A stretch of DNA of 64,000 bases from Acanthosoma haemorrhoidale (lineage: Eukaryota; Arthropoda; Insecta; Hemiptera; Acanthosomatidae): positions 85,979,474-86,043,473 of the forward strand of contig OV884011.1 in the NCBI GenBank assembly GCA_930367205.1. Direction: 5' to 3'. The notes beneath the pieces were generated by a model that was given only the letters and a program-made list of their open reading frames with translations, did no database searches and was not told where the DNA came from. This document shows, one piece after another, positions 22,972 to 35,562 of the stretch. Position 1 is the stretch's first letter, and the number at the start of each line of letters is the position of its first letter. The translations under genes were made by a program, and so were the position numbers.

Positions 22972-24190
22972 ACATCAAACTCAAATTGGCTGAGTTTCCA
23001 AATCCATTGCTTAATACTAGTACTTTCCATTTTTTAATGGTCTAGTATATCCAAGTTAATAGTTTATGATCAGTTTGGATAATAAATTTTGTTCCATAGA
23101 AATATGGTTTACAATGTTGAGTTGGCCACTCTACAGATAAAGAGTTCTTTTTCAATTGTAGAGTAGTTATATTATATTATGATCTCATGTGTTTTATACG
23201 ATTTTGATACGCTCTTAGTTATTTTTGCATAGTTGTGTATAAATGTTCTATAATATCCCGTCGTACCTAAGAATCGTTGTGTTCTCTTTTCATCATGAGG
23301 TATGGAGAATTTTTCAATTGCTGTTTTCATTCAATCCATCTTTTGTTACAATATGTCCCAAGAATTTAGGTTCATCCTTAAAGAATTCTGTTTTATCTAA
23401 TTGTATTGACAAATTATGATTCTTGAGTTGTTGGAAGACGGTTTCTAAATGTTTTCAGAATTCTTCCTTAGTTGCTGAGTAAATTATTATATCATCAACG
23501 TATATCATAGCTTTAGTGGTATTTGTGATCATCATATTAATAGCACGTTGGAATGTGGGAGGTGGATTGCTTAGTCCAAATGGCATTCGCAAAAATTCAA
23601 CATGACCTCTGTCTTGGTTCATATCAATTTGATGAAAACCTGATGATGAAAATTTGATGAAGTTAAGAAAAATTTTGAAAATTTCATTTCACTGTGTAAG
23701 TCCTCCAAATTAGGTTATGGGAATCTTTTACCGTCACCATAGTTTATATTTTGCGATAGTTAATTTACATTCTTATTTCTTTTTTTCCCGAAGCGTCCAT
23801 TTTCTTTGGAGTTATTCATAACGGTGAATTGTATGGGGAGTCGCTCGGTCTAATGACATTGTTTTTCAGTAATTTCATTACTTCGTCTCCAATTTGTGAT
23901 TTAAATTGTTTTGGGTAGCGATAGTTTTGAGTATATAAGTATATATGATTCTCGTTTGTTGTTACAATTTTGGGTTTTAGTAACAAAGTTGATTTTAATT
24001 TTTCTTTATTTGTTTTGATGATATCACCATTTTTACCATTATTTACAAGTTCGGACGTAGTGTTGTCATTAATGTGGTCATGTCTAATAGGATTCTTTAT
24101 TTCAATTTTATCAGCAATGTAAGACATTTCGTTTTCTAATTTACATTTTATTTTATCTATAATAATTTCATTAGTTTGTATTGAGACTTA
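22972..24190 (-). pseudogene. Reverse transcriptase/RNase H relic of the old provirus
   Basis: The minus strand begins near 24185 with IIIDKIKCKLENE, the same joint that follows protease in the young provirus. It goes on to RYPKQFKSQIGDEVMKLLKN and IRPSDSPYNSPL (RT start), later GTTGYYRTFIHNYAKITK (RT end), then STIEKEL and KPYFYGTKFIIQTDHKLL (late RNase H). Many stops interrupt it. This copy shows that the lineage originally had an RT, which the young provirus lacks. Confidence 0.75.
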
Positions 24191-24199
24191 ATTGGGATT

Positions 24200-24441
24200 T
24201 TTACAGGATATACGGGAACATTTTGTATATGATTTTTTTGCTTTGTCGGTTTTTCTGTTGATATGTTTTGGGGAGGTTAGAGATCTGTCTAGGGTCAAGA
24301 CAAGATATTGGACTGATTTTAACCACGGGATGTGTACAGAATTTGAAAGGTGGTAAATGAGGTGTGGCCTGCGCTTTGTGAAATTTATGGCTTCATATTT
24401 GTTTGAGTTGATTTTTAATTTCCAGTTTTGACAAAAACTTT
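24200..24441 (-). pseudogene. Jockey-type RT fragment
   Basis: The minus strand reads CQNWKLKINSNKYEAINFTK, RRPH, then HIPWLKSVQYLVLTLDRSLT followed by HINRKTDKAKK. This is the W-IKIN-KC-AI-F-RR ... I-W---VKYLG--LD--LT--HI--K--KA region after motif C of jockey-clade LINE RTs. Only about 80 codons remain, next to the start of the provirus RT. Confidence 0.65.
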
Positions 24442-26569
24442 TTTTTTTGTGATAAACGACCTGTCATTAAGGTTAATGTCCAATGAAATGAGCCAGTTGA
24501 ATGCCAGGCACATCTCAACCATAAAATCTGCTCTCCTAAGTGACAATCGAAATCATGTCGTTCCGGTCCGTGCAGTTACTCCGCACGAACATTACAGCCT
24601 CCTATAAAAAAAATTAATAAAAAAATGTGTCCTGCGGACCACAATGTAGAAATGAAACATATCTGTAAAAGAACCTAGATACTATTCTTTCTTTTCTTTT
24701 TTTTTGTCTAGTCCTGAGGTTTAACTTTAAAAGAGATAGGAGTGATCGTCTTTTGTCTGGCCGTGTGTTTTTCTATAGTAATTTTGAAATTGATCTAATC
24801 TATCTGAAATTGCAAAGATGCCATCAACTATAATGAATACATATCACATAAGATACGATAACCGGAAGTATATGGAAACAATCGGCTACGTATCTATCAT
24901 ATTAGCTGATCCGCTGCTCTCTGTCTTTTTAGCTTTCTCATCTGAATGTTCAGAAGCTATTTAAGATTTAATGCTCTTAGTAATTTCAATATTTTAGATA
25001 TTTCATTTTTTTTAAGCGAATCTGTTCCCTGGCTGCTTACAGGTTTGACTTTTTGACGCATACATGGCATAATCTTAAGAATATAGCCTTAGGGGCCTTG
25101 AGCCGTGCCCAGTAAGCGTTTCTTGAAATTTCTCCTTGATCTATAAACTTCATTTCTTCATTATTATTATCATTCATATTATGAGAAAAAAATAGTTAGA
25201 TTATTGTAGCTTGGATTTACCTTGATATCCGAGATTCGGAAAAATTCGGCCTCTGGGGGGGGGGGGGAGAGACCAGTTGATTTCTGGAGTGCTTGGTAAA
25301 TAGGCTATAGTCATAAATTTAATTTTTAAATGCACAATTTTCATTAGACACATTTATCATATTAATTTTATTTGTATTAAATAACATTTCAATTTAACTT
25401 TATAATTAGCACGATGTTAGCAAATCATAACATGTCTTTTGATTTGACACTTTTTACCAAACAATCCAGATTCGTGGAGTAGGAAATTTTCCCTACTCTG
25501 TGTTCTATATATTGCCACGATTCACTATTCATCGTCCGTCAGTACCTTGCTTTCTAAGTATTAGTTCAATAATTACTATTGCCTATTAATAATTACTATT
25601 TGTTCCGTTAATTACATAGCCTCGACCTCTAAATGATCAATTATAAACGACTTCGTCATTGTCATTGGTGTCGATGTGGAAAACCCCCGAAAATTTCACC
25701 TCTACATCAATGCCATCGAACCTAATCGGTGAAACTGTTTCGTCGGGCATAATCTCTAACCACTCACAAAAGATGGACAGTTAATAAATGACAAATTTAA
25801 TCGTGAAAGATATTTTTGCCTGACATCCAAGCACTGACCTAAAGGGTAAAGCAGCTTTATTAACTTATCCTTCTCTTATCCTTTTGCTTCCTGTCTTCCT
25901 ATGACTCAGAATATTATTTAATTTTTATAATTTTAGTTTCTAGTTTTATTTTCATTTATACTTTACTTCACTCGGTTTTCACTAAGATTATCTTATATTG
26001 CTACCAATCACATCACGATATGTCCTTCTCTCCCAAATGACCAAATTTTCCAGCCTTGACTTGTGTTTCCTTGCGTCCAATATGATCTATAGACGATGCA
26101 CTGGGGCCTCTATTTTTATTTGATCCCAACGCACCGGTTTACTCAGGAAATAAAACATTAAATGAGGCATCTGAATGCATCAAGAAGGTTTAACCAAACT
26201 AGGCACCCTGAAGATAAATCACTTTTAAAACCCACTCTCTTCGATTCTCATGTTTGACCATTCCCATTGTTTCAACATAACCCATGTCACCAGACCACCA
26301 ACAATACGAGCGATTTTGACTGAGACAACTTCTTTTTCTGACATATCTTCTTCCCTGGCCTCATTTCCTCCATCATATCAACAACAAAATTGGTATGTCA
26401 TTCGGTAAATTCCAAAAGGTTTGTCGCCCTACAATTCTCATATAGTCACATATTTATAATTTCTCTTCACAAAATTCCACATTTGCTTCTTCTTGGAAAG
26501 ATGAAACTTTCTTCATTTGAATAAAGGTTCAAGACCTCACCTTCTCCAAATACTATACTAAATACCAAA
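24442..26569. other. Intergenic; nothing secure
   Basis: AT-rich DNA with a G-run near 25255. The C-rich plus strand from about 25650 to 26550 may be the decayed upstream part of the LINE that is recognisable from 26570, but no motif supports this. Confidence 0.4.
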
Positions 26570-27110
26570 TACTTGATCGTTCCGTATCAATACTGTCTAA
26601 CATTTTCAAACCCCTCAAAATACTAGTTCAATCCCAAATTGCTTCATTTTTTCATTTAAATGCCCTCCATTACGGCTTCAGGCCAGGATTATTCACTCGA
26701 ACTTTTCTTACCAGTTACTCCAAACCTCTAAACCATCATTGACCATCAACACTTATCTATTTATACCCTCTTTTGATTTGACAGTTTTGACCACTCTATC
26801 TATCCTTCTATTAATACTACTATCGATGTATGTTTTTATTATTCAGCCCAGATCAACCAACATCGCAACCCCTTCCATTGTCTTCCGGTGTAGCGCTGGA
26901 ATCATTAGTTTCTCTATTTATTTATTTTTTCTACCACAAAACTTATGTTATGATCTCCAATCATAAATCCAGCACAATATAGTTCATACCTCATATATGC
27001 CGATGACACCCAAATTTACCAATCCTTTCCTCCCGGTGAGCTCTAAACCGCCTCCCTATTGATTCAGGGAGGCCAGAACCGAATTGGAGCTTGGGTCTCT
27101 TTTATATCTT
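26570..27110 (+). pseudogene. LINE RT relic (L2/CR1-like)
   Basis: Across several frames the plus strand gives LNALHYGFRPGLFTRT (the SGFRPGHST-type RT motif), and near 26985 SSYLIYADDTQIYQSFPPGE (motif C YADD with DTQ, typical of L2/CR1-type LINEs), then IQGGQNRIGAW. The region between has stops in every frame. Confidence 0.65.
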
Positions 27111-30100
27111 TTAACGATTAGGTTGGAACTGTTGGTTTTTCACCCTGGTATGTGGATTGAGTCACTGTTGTTTACTATTAAGGCGGACATATTGTTTACA
27201 TTGTGACTTCGAAATAAACCTCATATTAAATCCAGCCTACAATTGTTTACAACTTTCAATGATCCCGGATAAAACAATTGGCGATGAGTATAAACTTTCT
27301 TCAGTTATATATTAGTCCAGTGCAGAGGAGTGAGCAATTAACCGTAACGTCACCTGGCTACCTTTTGTTTACATCTCAGCTGAGGAATTACATCGACATC
27401 TCTTCTCTTCAACAATTATTCTAGGTAAAGTTCGTTTTCAATTTTCAAGTTCTTTACAATAATGAGAACCGGTTTAAGCGTTTTTTGCAGACCTTTTCTG
27501 TGTTGTTATCTAAAATCAACAACAGCTGACCGAACAGTTGCTTATTGATAGCAATAGTAGTCCTAGTAATGTTCCTTTTCCTTAGCTCCTTTCAATCTAA
27601 CGATTCATAATTCATCATAACGACATGTTTCATTATTTGATTCTTTCCCTACTTTTATTTAACCTTTCACACCTATTGTATCCTATAATATTTCGTATAT
27701 TTAACGTCCACAACTTTCACTCAATCAGTGTTGTTTTTTTACAGACATGATATATTGCAAGCTAAAAATAAAACGAGGCCTATGAAAAATACAAAACAGT
27801 TATGTATGAATTAATTAGTATCGAATTTAAGGAATATTTGGAACGATTTTTAGGTTGAACAGCTCGAAATCACGAGAATATACGGACAGGTAGGAAGCAC
27901 TAAGGATCATGGTTTCGGATTTTGAAAAGTATTCATGTAACAGTGTGATGCATCACAATTAATTTGATACCCGACTAAATATTATAGAAAATATTTATAT
28001 TTAATAACTAATTAAATTAAAATTATCCTTCAATATATTTCATAGGATTCGGCAGCAGTATTTTTCATGTCGTTGGCTCATCAACTGTAATTTTCATGTC
28101 TCTAGGTTAAACATGGGACTAACGAATAACTGGGATAGACAGGCAAAGGGCATAGGATAAGGGTTTCTGCTTTTGAGAAAATTCATCTCTCGTGGCATAT
28201 GTCCCACCTGACCATACGGATCACACCATCACATATGGCCCCAGTGGCAGTGAGTGACTGAGCTAACACTGAGCAGCGAGAGATCTACCTGTTACCTTCC
28301 CCCATTGTCGTGGGCAATGAGGGCTGACGCCTTTCTCAGCCAGTCTTGTGGTCGACCCCTGGGCAGCATGTCTATTTGTATCTTCGTCATCGCATCGGGT
28401 ACGTATGTAGCCATAGCCATTTTTAGGGACAAAATAGGGTTTGTACCATCTGATACGTTCAACTAGTATTTAATAGAATCTAAGATCGCTTTTTATTTAT
28501 TTAATAATTGTGTGTAGTTACAGTTTGAAAAAACAGTAATTACATGTTAATAATTAGGACGATTAATGACACTGAATTGTGTTTTATGGAGATATTTGTG
28601 TTTTTCGTATCTTACTAATGTCAAAAGGGACCTCCACGCAATATTTTATATCTCCAGCTTTATCAGGGGCTCTGCAAAGACAGATACACTGGTAAAACAT
28701 AATAGGTTCTGGTAATGAAAAATACCAACGAAACTCAAAACGGACCAAACATACCAAATATATATTTATACAGAGGGATATATCCCTCATATAAATTATT
28801 TTTTCAAATGATATATCCACCACCAGATGAATAAAATTCTACTTTTTTCAGTGTTTATGATTTAATACCAAAACCTCCATGGAAGAATTACAGCAGTGGA
28901 GGTCAGTAAAACAGAAAAATATAAATTCACCAGAGCCCGGTTAAGAAACCTTATGAACTCTAAAAAATTTTATTCTAATAAGGGGAAACTTATGGCTGTG
29001 TACAGCGAGCTGTTTGTTTTGTCACCAGCACTTGGAAAATGTGGCACGGACGATATAATACCATGGAGCATGACTATCGAAGACATGATAGAACTTTGAA
29101 TTAAAGTGAATTCATAAGACGTTATAAATTTCTATTCAGAGAGATACTGGATGTTCCGGAGTTATAAATATTATAATAAATTTCTTCTCCCTTTATTTTT
29201 TTATATTTGCCTTTTTGTATTTGGTAAATAAGATTATTATTTTCATGAGTATACTTTTTTTTTTCTTAAATGTAATCTGATAGTTACATCAAATTGATTC
29301 GGCAATTTTCACTAGGGTGCATTTGTTCGGTTGGCATTAAAAGGGTTAAGATCTTTTCATATGCACAACAAACAGAGTATATAATATAACAGATCAAAGT
29401 TGTGCAGGGTGATTCATTATTATATTGAATAAATGCGATGTGAAAAACGTTTAAAGTAAATCACACTGCTTAATTTGATTTTAAAATCATTCACATATTA
29501 TACTACAAACTTAGTTTGGGAAGAAGGTTGCGAAATTATTTCAGAAGTACTTGTTAACCCACATTTGGTTACTTCAAAAATATTAATCTGATGCCAATTT
29601 TACATTATAAGTAATGTAGAATACGCAACACCTAAAAAATGGCAAGCTTAATCTCTCCATAGCTTCAAAGATGGATATATACATATGATATATGGATATA
29701 TATCAGTATATATCTGGGAGTTTTATATTTATCTTGTAGATAAAGCAGTCAAAGGATTAACTGTTGATAGGTATAACTAGACCTATAGATGATAAAGTAG
29801 AGAAAATTACATTATATTTTGGCCATGTGATAATTTTATTGGCATCTTTTTCAAAATTGAACTCGCTTAATAGTAAAAATATGAATGTCAATTGTGAAAA
29901 TTCTTAAATTTAAAAAGTGCGGAAGGAAAGTCTTTGGTAAACCGCAAAGGTGGGAGAGAGTGGCATGAATTGCTATTGCAGTTATAGATATACATCTCGG
30001 AACCTTTCTCGATTACTGGTAAATTTTGAATTGGTCTGGCTGACTCGGTTACTAAATCATCGATAGTCACGAGCGAAGTAAGCGTTATATTGGTAAAATG

Positions 30101-31500
30101 TAAATAGGGTAGTTGAAAAATGATGATGTGAAACCTTTTTAAGTCTTGGCTGTAAATGTTCTTTCTCTGACGTGGGACTGTAATTTGGGGTTTATGATAC
30201 TTCGAAAGACCGAAACAATTTTTCATTCTGTGACTAACAGTTAGAAACAATTAAATTCAATTTGGCTAAACAATAATAAAAAATACATGACAAAGAAAAA
30301 TACTCTAAAATAAATTACATACCTAAATTTAAAAATAAAACAATATTCACTACCATTCCAGTAAATAAATTCTATCGATTGATTATGAAAAATAGTTAAG
30401 TGTGCAGTGCCACATAATTATTATTTTTGGTGTGATCTTAATAATTACTTTATCTTGATTGATTTCCTAAGTTTTATTGAGTTATTTTTGGGGCTTTGAG
30501 TGGAACTTACCTACTCAATATAACAGACAAATTTTATTATTGTTTATAATTCTTATATATTATTATTATTAATAATAATCACAAACATTTGTTAATCAAT
30601 AGTCCTTAATTATGTTTTGTAGATTCGAAAATATTTGTTATGTCGTCGGTTGAAAATTGTATTCTCAAAATAAAATTTCATGTTTATAGGTCACACAAGG
30701 GACAAACAATCGCCAGGACAGGCGTTCAGGGAGGTAGGCAGACAGGAACGTAGGGCAGACAGGCACAAAGATATTATGGAAGACACGAGGGTTTTTAATA
30801 TCGAAAATAAATCAACGAAACTCTAAAACAATAAGGAAAAATCAGTATAATACAAAATTAAATTAAAAACCAGATAAATGAACAACAGCAAAAATTTAGT
30901 TTAGTAAACAATATGACACAATTAACGTTATCGATTATCTTACCAACTACTCCCTTTAAATTGATGTTCTAATTTTTATTGAATTATATTTATTTTTTAT
31001 TGGTTCATATTCAAAATTAGTTTCTCTAACACACTTCTTTGATTGATACTATACATGGGATTTTCTAGCTACAGTTTTATATGATATAGATTATAAAAAA
31101 TATTCATTAATCTGATTTTATATTTTGTTTTTGTCTATACCCCTAATATATTATTCATAGTCTTAATCAGCACGCCGAGATCTTTAAGTTGATACCATAC
31201 ACAATATACTAGGAAAATAAAGTATTTTTTCAACACTTATTGTTATTTATAGGATTATGTTTATTATTAGTACTATCGGGTCATTGAATGGAGCTAGCTA
31301 GCATGAGAAATATCAACATTATTTATAAAACATGGAGTGAAGTAAAACAGCGACCACAATTTGATTGACAGTTTAACGACTTTGTGTTATTACAGTTCAA
31401 AAATACATATTATTATTCAGAGTGATCACCAGGATAGACAAACAATATAAGGGTTTCAAATTTTGAAAATAAAACAACGAAACCCTGAAAATAAGGAAAG
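27111..31500. other. Intergenic; scattered LINE 3'-tail-like fragments only
   Basis: No gene is supported. Pieces near 27885, 28140, 30700 and 31430 share a GACAGGCA-type motif followed by GGGTTT and GAAAATAAAACAACGAAAC-like text. They may be 3' ends of one LINE family whose coding end is recognisable at 31540-31955. The open frames at 28896-29099 (+) and 29888-30250 (-) carry no motif I know. Confidence 0.35.
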
Positions 31501-31539
31501 TGGAAGTCAAACATTTTAATCTATACAATAAAATAAAAT

Positions 31540-31955
31540 ATCTAGCATAATAGTAGAAACGATAAATAAATAAAAAATATATAATAAAATAATCGTCCGC
31601 CTTTTGGCGAGGAGATGTTGGAATAGGACGTCTTAAAGGTACGTAAAGGTGGAGTATGACGGATATTAGGCGAGAGAAAATTCCGGAGAGTGCGGGAGTA
31701 AGCAAGAAAAGAATGGTGGAATGCTACTGTTTTGAGTGAAGGAATATAAAAGCCTCTGCTTTTGAACCTTAGGAGATTGTATACATAAGGAGGGCGATGA
31801 GGTTTAATGGTTTGGAAAATGCATGAATCAAGGCAATCCTTGTCGACCAAAGGTGGGGAACCGCTATGTAAACTCAACGGACAAGGGAGCATTGCGGAAT
31901 CCCGAAGACAAATCTTACGAAACATTTCATGACACTCTTCCATCTGCTTCAATAG
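31540..31955 (-). pseudogene. Probable LINE ORF2 C-terminus relic
   Basis: The minus strand from 31952 is open for 136 codons. It reads IFQTIKPHRPPYVYNLLRFK, then FHHSFLAYSRTLRNFLSPNI and RHTPPLRTFKTSYS. This resembles the C-terminal end of LINE ORF2 proteins (P-YL--LL ... S----S----WN-LP--IR----L--FK--L). No catalytic motif is present, so the assignment rests on this pattern only. Confidence 0.4.
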
Positions 31956-32439
31956 GCCAGTCAGAAAAGGGGGCGTAGGGTAATTAATTCCCGAAAAGCC
32001 GGAAATTGTTTTAATCTCTTAATTTCCATGTAAAAAGGTTTTATTGAAGTTTGCACCAATTTTCTGCTTGTGGTGTATGAGGTATACTCCTATCCAGTGC
32101 GTTTCTAGGAAAATGTTACTCGTTTATAAATTAAAATACATAAAATTCCGTGTTGAATGAGCATCATGTATTTCAAATTACATCAAGTCCTTAAGAAGAT
32201 CTGCAAGTATAAAGAACAACCATTTTTCAAAAAAATAGTGTTGTGGATTTTTAAACATAATTTTCGCAATATGAAATTATTGTATGAAATAAACAATATA
32301 TTTGTACATACTGTTAGATATCAAATCAATAGTATCCGATCTTGTACCAGACTGTGGTAGGAGAAGACACAGATCTTCAAATAATTATTATAACATTAGC
32401 TCCTAATAGCAATTGGTTGTTTTTATGAAGCCTAGAAAA

Positions 32440-33060
32440 TGAATGTCAGAGACCGTCTTCTATTCGAAATTGTTACTTGTTGTATTGTTACTTCACCCTT
32501 TCAGCGGATGCGATGCAATATCTGCCATTTTCAGACGGAGAAAGATGAAGTTGCAAAGGTTCTCGACAAAGAAGCGGAGGTACAAAGGACAGTCGAGATA
32601 TTTAAAAACCGTGATGTGACAACAGATGAAGTCGGTACTGCTGGCAATAAAGTAATTGGTGCATTGTATGCCGGATCATTTCTTCAATCTTAACGAAACA
32701 CACTATAAATGTTCACCAAATCATTAGTACAGAATACTTTCAACTTGGCTACTCTTCCTCCAACTGAAGAAGCTGCTCAACTGCACGCAACTAGAGCTTT
32801 CCTACAAATTAATTTGTGGAATAGCCATTTGATGGACTCAATTCAATTGGGTTGGAAGATTACTAAGCATAGGCTGCTTCCATTATCATCAACAGCTGAC
32901 CGAACAAGCCCCGTAGCAATGATTATTTATACAGCATGCAAATGTTCGAAAGGGTGCCGAAATGCCGTAATTGCAGAAAAGAGTCCTGCACCAATATACC
33001 AGATGAAATTGATGACGACTAAACTTGGACGACGGCGAAGAAATGCTATCTAACAATCAT
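32440..33060 (+). pseudogene. HAFTGCDST-family C-terminal relic, plus strand
   Basis: Two adjacent open pieces (32439-32693 and 32709-33053), with a stop and frame change between, give LATLPPTEEAAQLHATRAFL, QINLWNS, then SPVAMIIYTACKCSKGC. The family normally shows LPPTSAAA-LHSLR-Y-QVQ-W followed by PAPEELL--ISC-CK-GC. This is the C-terminal part of the same family as the relics at 1848-2424 and 7364-8345. It ends in an Asp/Glu-rich stretch whose frame is lost. Confidence 0.55.
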
Positions 33061-33536
33061 GACGAATGAGACGACCTTCTGGATGTCGAGGACTTTCAAT
33101 ATTCAATTTCAATATGCAGTCAGTTTTCTACTTCCAAATACAGCAAATTCATTTAATCTTGTACTTTTAATATTTCTTGTTTGTCAATTACCTACACAAC
33201 AAACCTTAACTTATTTCAAACGTACTTTAAGTCAATTTAATACGTTTTGATTTCATATTTACATCACAATGTGTTTTTAATTTCAAATCCCTTGATCCAT
33301 CAAAATTGGGTAACGGTTCGCCAACAGGAATGAAAGAGTAGACGACGTTTGAATTTTTTTTTTTTTTTCCTTTCATAGCCCCTTTAAATTTACAGATAAT
33401 TATATATCCTCAGGCGAATCTATATACAAATTATTTTTGTATTTCCTGTAGCATCGCAACTCTTTTTACATGCAAATGGTAAGTTAAAAAACCATTCCCT
33501 GCTTTAATTGTGATTAATTAGCGTTCCATACTGAAT
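33061..33536. other. Intergenic; nothing recognised
   Basis: Contains a poly-T run near 33356; no gene seen. Confidence 0.45.
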
Positions 33537-34096
33537 ATTTGGTACGATGAAACATTCGAAATAATATCACAAACGATACAAGACAATTACCCAATTGTGA
33601 AATTAAAGAGATACAAAAATATAGCAAAAGACAGAAAGCAAAGAAAAACAATTAGAATTAATAACCAACTATCATAAAACACTGGAAAAACTGCACACAG
33701 AAGAACTCTTGAAACTTACAACAAACTGAGAAAATCACACTACTTCCCCTTAATGAAAGAAATTATCAATGACTTAGTAAAGACAAAAATAATAAAAGAA
33801 AAGACTGATCGAACAGAAAAACCAAACCAAAATCGGAAAGACATTCCGACAATTTCAGATGAACAATTAATGATAAAAACTACTGGAAAGCATGATAATT
33901 CTTATAAACCAGGAGTAAAATATAGAGATAAAAATGAAATAAAGAAATCGCATGCTAACAGTACTAAACAACCTCGCAAGAAACATCTAACACACCGAAA
34001 ATATATTTCACATAACAATAAAGACAATCAGACAATAAAGACATCTGCTAATTCAGACAATTCCTTAGACTTCAACAACTTCTCTGAAAGTAACTG
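33537..34096 (+). pseudogene. Integrase relic with internal core deletion
   Basis: The reading YPIVKLKRYKN, then (after a frame break) TLETYNKLRKSHYFPLMKEI, matches the zinc-binding N-terminus of integrase in the young provirus. Right after KEIINDLV the text jumps to KTKIIKEKTDRTEKPNQNR, which corresponds to the far C-terminal tail. The whole catalytic core is deleted cleanly within an open frame (33753-34097). Confidence 0.75.
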
Positions 34097-34109
34097 ACCT
34101 GACTAGCAT

Positions 34110-35528
34110 TAACGGAATGGTACACTACACATTAAACAATGTAAAATTAATTGAAAAATACTTCAAAACATACTACTTATATAACATAAGCCTATTAGAC
34201 TAATATAATATTTTGTTTATGCATTCATTAAGCAGTAAAGTAGGGTTACTCTACTCTATAATAACAACCAACCCTTTGATAGTAGATATGATACATGAAA
34301 CGAAGAATAAAATTGACTTATTGAGAAATCATAATAGAAGACAAAGACGTGGATTGATAAATGGACTAGGAATGGCTATTAGCTGACTAACTGGTACTAT
34401 GGACGCTACGGACAAACAACATTGTGACAATGTCATAAGTGAAGTTGAACGTAACAACTATAATACCGAACATAATATTGAACATACAGTAAACATGAAT
34501 AAACAAATTATAGAGACTTTTAAGACGGATATTAAATTAAAAACGACAATTTTAGTAAGTGTAGAGGCAATATGATAAGCATTGGCAAAGAAGTAGCCTT
34601 TCAAGATATTCATATAACTTTAACACACTTATATAACAAACTAAATGACTCAACGCTAAGACATACACCAAAATGTAACATTAGCTCCAAGAAAATCAGA
34701 AATATTATGGCTTATGAGCAAAATACATTGTATTATACATGAAGAAATACTCCATGTATTTGTAGACCTATCACTAGCAGAACCAAATGTAAGAACCTCT
34801 TTGCTCATACCAATTCCTGTAAATAAAACTAATCTTTATTATTCTATTGATATACAAAAAACACTAGTACTAAGAGAAAAAAAATTATAATCTTTATAAC
34901 ATCAATTGTAACTATCTTATGAATAACTATTATAGTACTAACCCTACTTTACTGCTTAATGAATGCATAAACAAAATATTATATTATTAGGTTATGCAGT
35001 TCAATGTAATTATACTCAACATAAACTATCCAATATTAATTATATTCACGATATAAATTCATGTATTATTATTAAAAATCGTAAGTTAGACAATTGCAAC
35101 AAAAATAATACTATTTACTTACCTCTTATATCCTTTGTAAATATATCTAATAACCAATGTTTTTCAGAACTTCCTAAGATAACCATGCGTATTGTAGACT
35201 CTGAATATAAAACAATGTACCAAGAACCTTGTAAAATAACAATTTTAATAATTCCGAATTAATAGATCCTAATATAACTCAAATTATGTTAAAACCGACT
35301 ACTAACATTAACAATAGATCAATACATTATATAATTTATAGCATTATAGGTACTATAGCAATACTAACCTTATTGTATTATATAAAAACAAAATTTTGTA
35401 ATCTTAAAGACGCCTGTATTCCACCTCCCACTATCACCTATAACCCTACCTTAGCACTCACAGAAATATATTCCACCAGTAGATTTTACCACACTCAAGC
35501 TCAACTTGAACGCTCCTTCTGCGCCTAA
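34110..35528 (+). pseudogene. env relic
   Basis: Pieces in order are a start region (MVHYTLNNVKLIEKYFKTYY-like), a basic cleavage-type motif RRQRRGLINGLG near 34340, the central region, and a C-terminal part. That part has SELPKITMRIVD and a membrane span (IIYSIIGTIAILTLLYYI, about 35335-35390), followed by a tail. Nonsense codons and frameshifts interrupt it. A 48-bp segment at 34201-34248 is an exact inverted copy of 34939-34986 and replaces original env sequence. Confidence 0.75.
34201..34248. repeat. 48-bp perfect inverted repeat, left arm (partner 34939-34986)
   Basis: All 48 bases equal the reverse complement of 34939-34986. The right arm fits the env reading (CINKI region), so the left arm is the displaced copy. 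Confidence 0.9.
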
Positions 35529-35562
35529 TTCTTGATGGAACATGAATCTTAAAGAATGGAGG

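Larger units (their letters stand above)
19014..24190 (-). mobile_element. Old errantivirus-like provirus relic, minus strand
   Basis: From right to left the minus strand holds the RT domain (24190-22972), an inter-domain and integrase region (about 21680-20740, continuing 19920-19800) and env (about 19480-19014). Order and wording match the young provirus at 44109-49887. Stops and frameshifts are frequent. Two solo LTRs of other families interrupt it: 19925-20736, inside integrase, and 22110-22971, inside RNase H. An RNase H segment sits in inverted orientation at 21880-22085. Neither flanking LTR was recognised. Confidence 0.75.

Noticed and set aside
28896..29099. 67-codon plus-strand open frame
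   Set aside because: Protein-like composition but no motif, start context or neighbouring exon.
29888..30250. 120-codon minus-strand open frame
   Set aside because: No recognisable domain, no splice context and no similarity to other elements in the window; open by chance in AT-rich DNA cannot be excluded.
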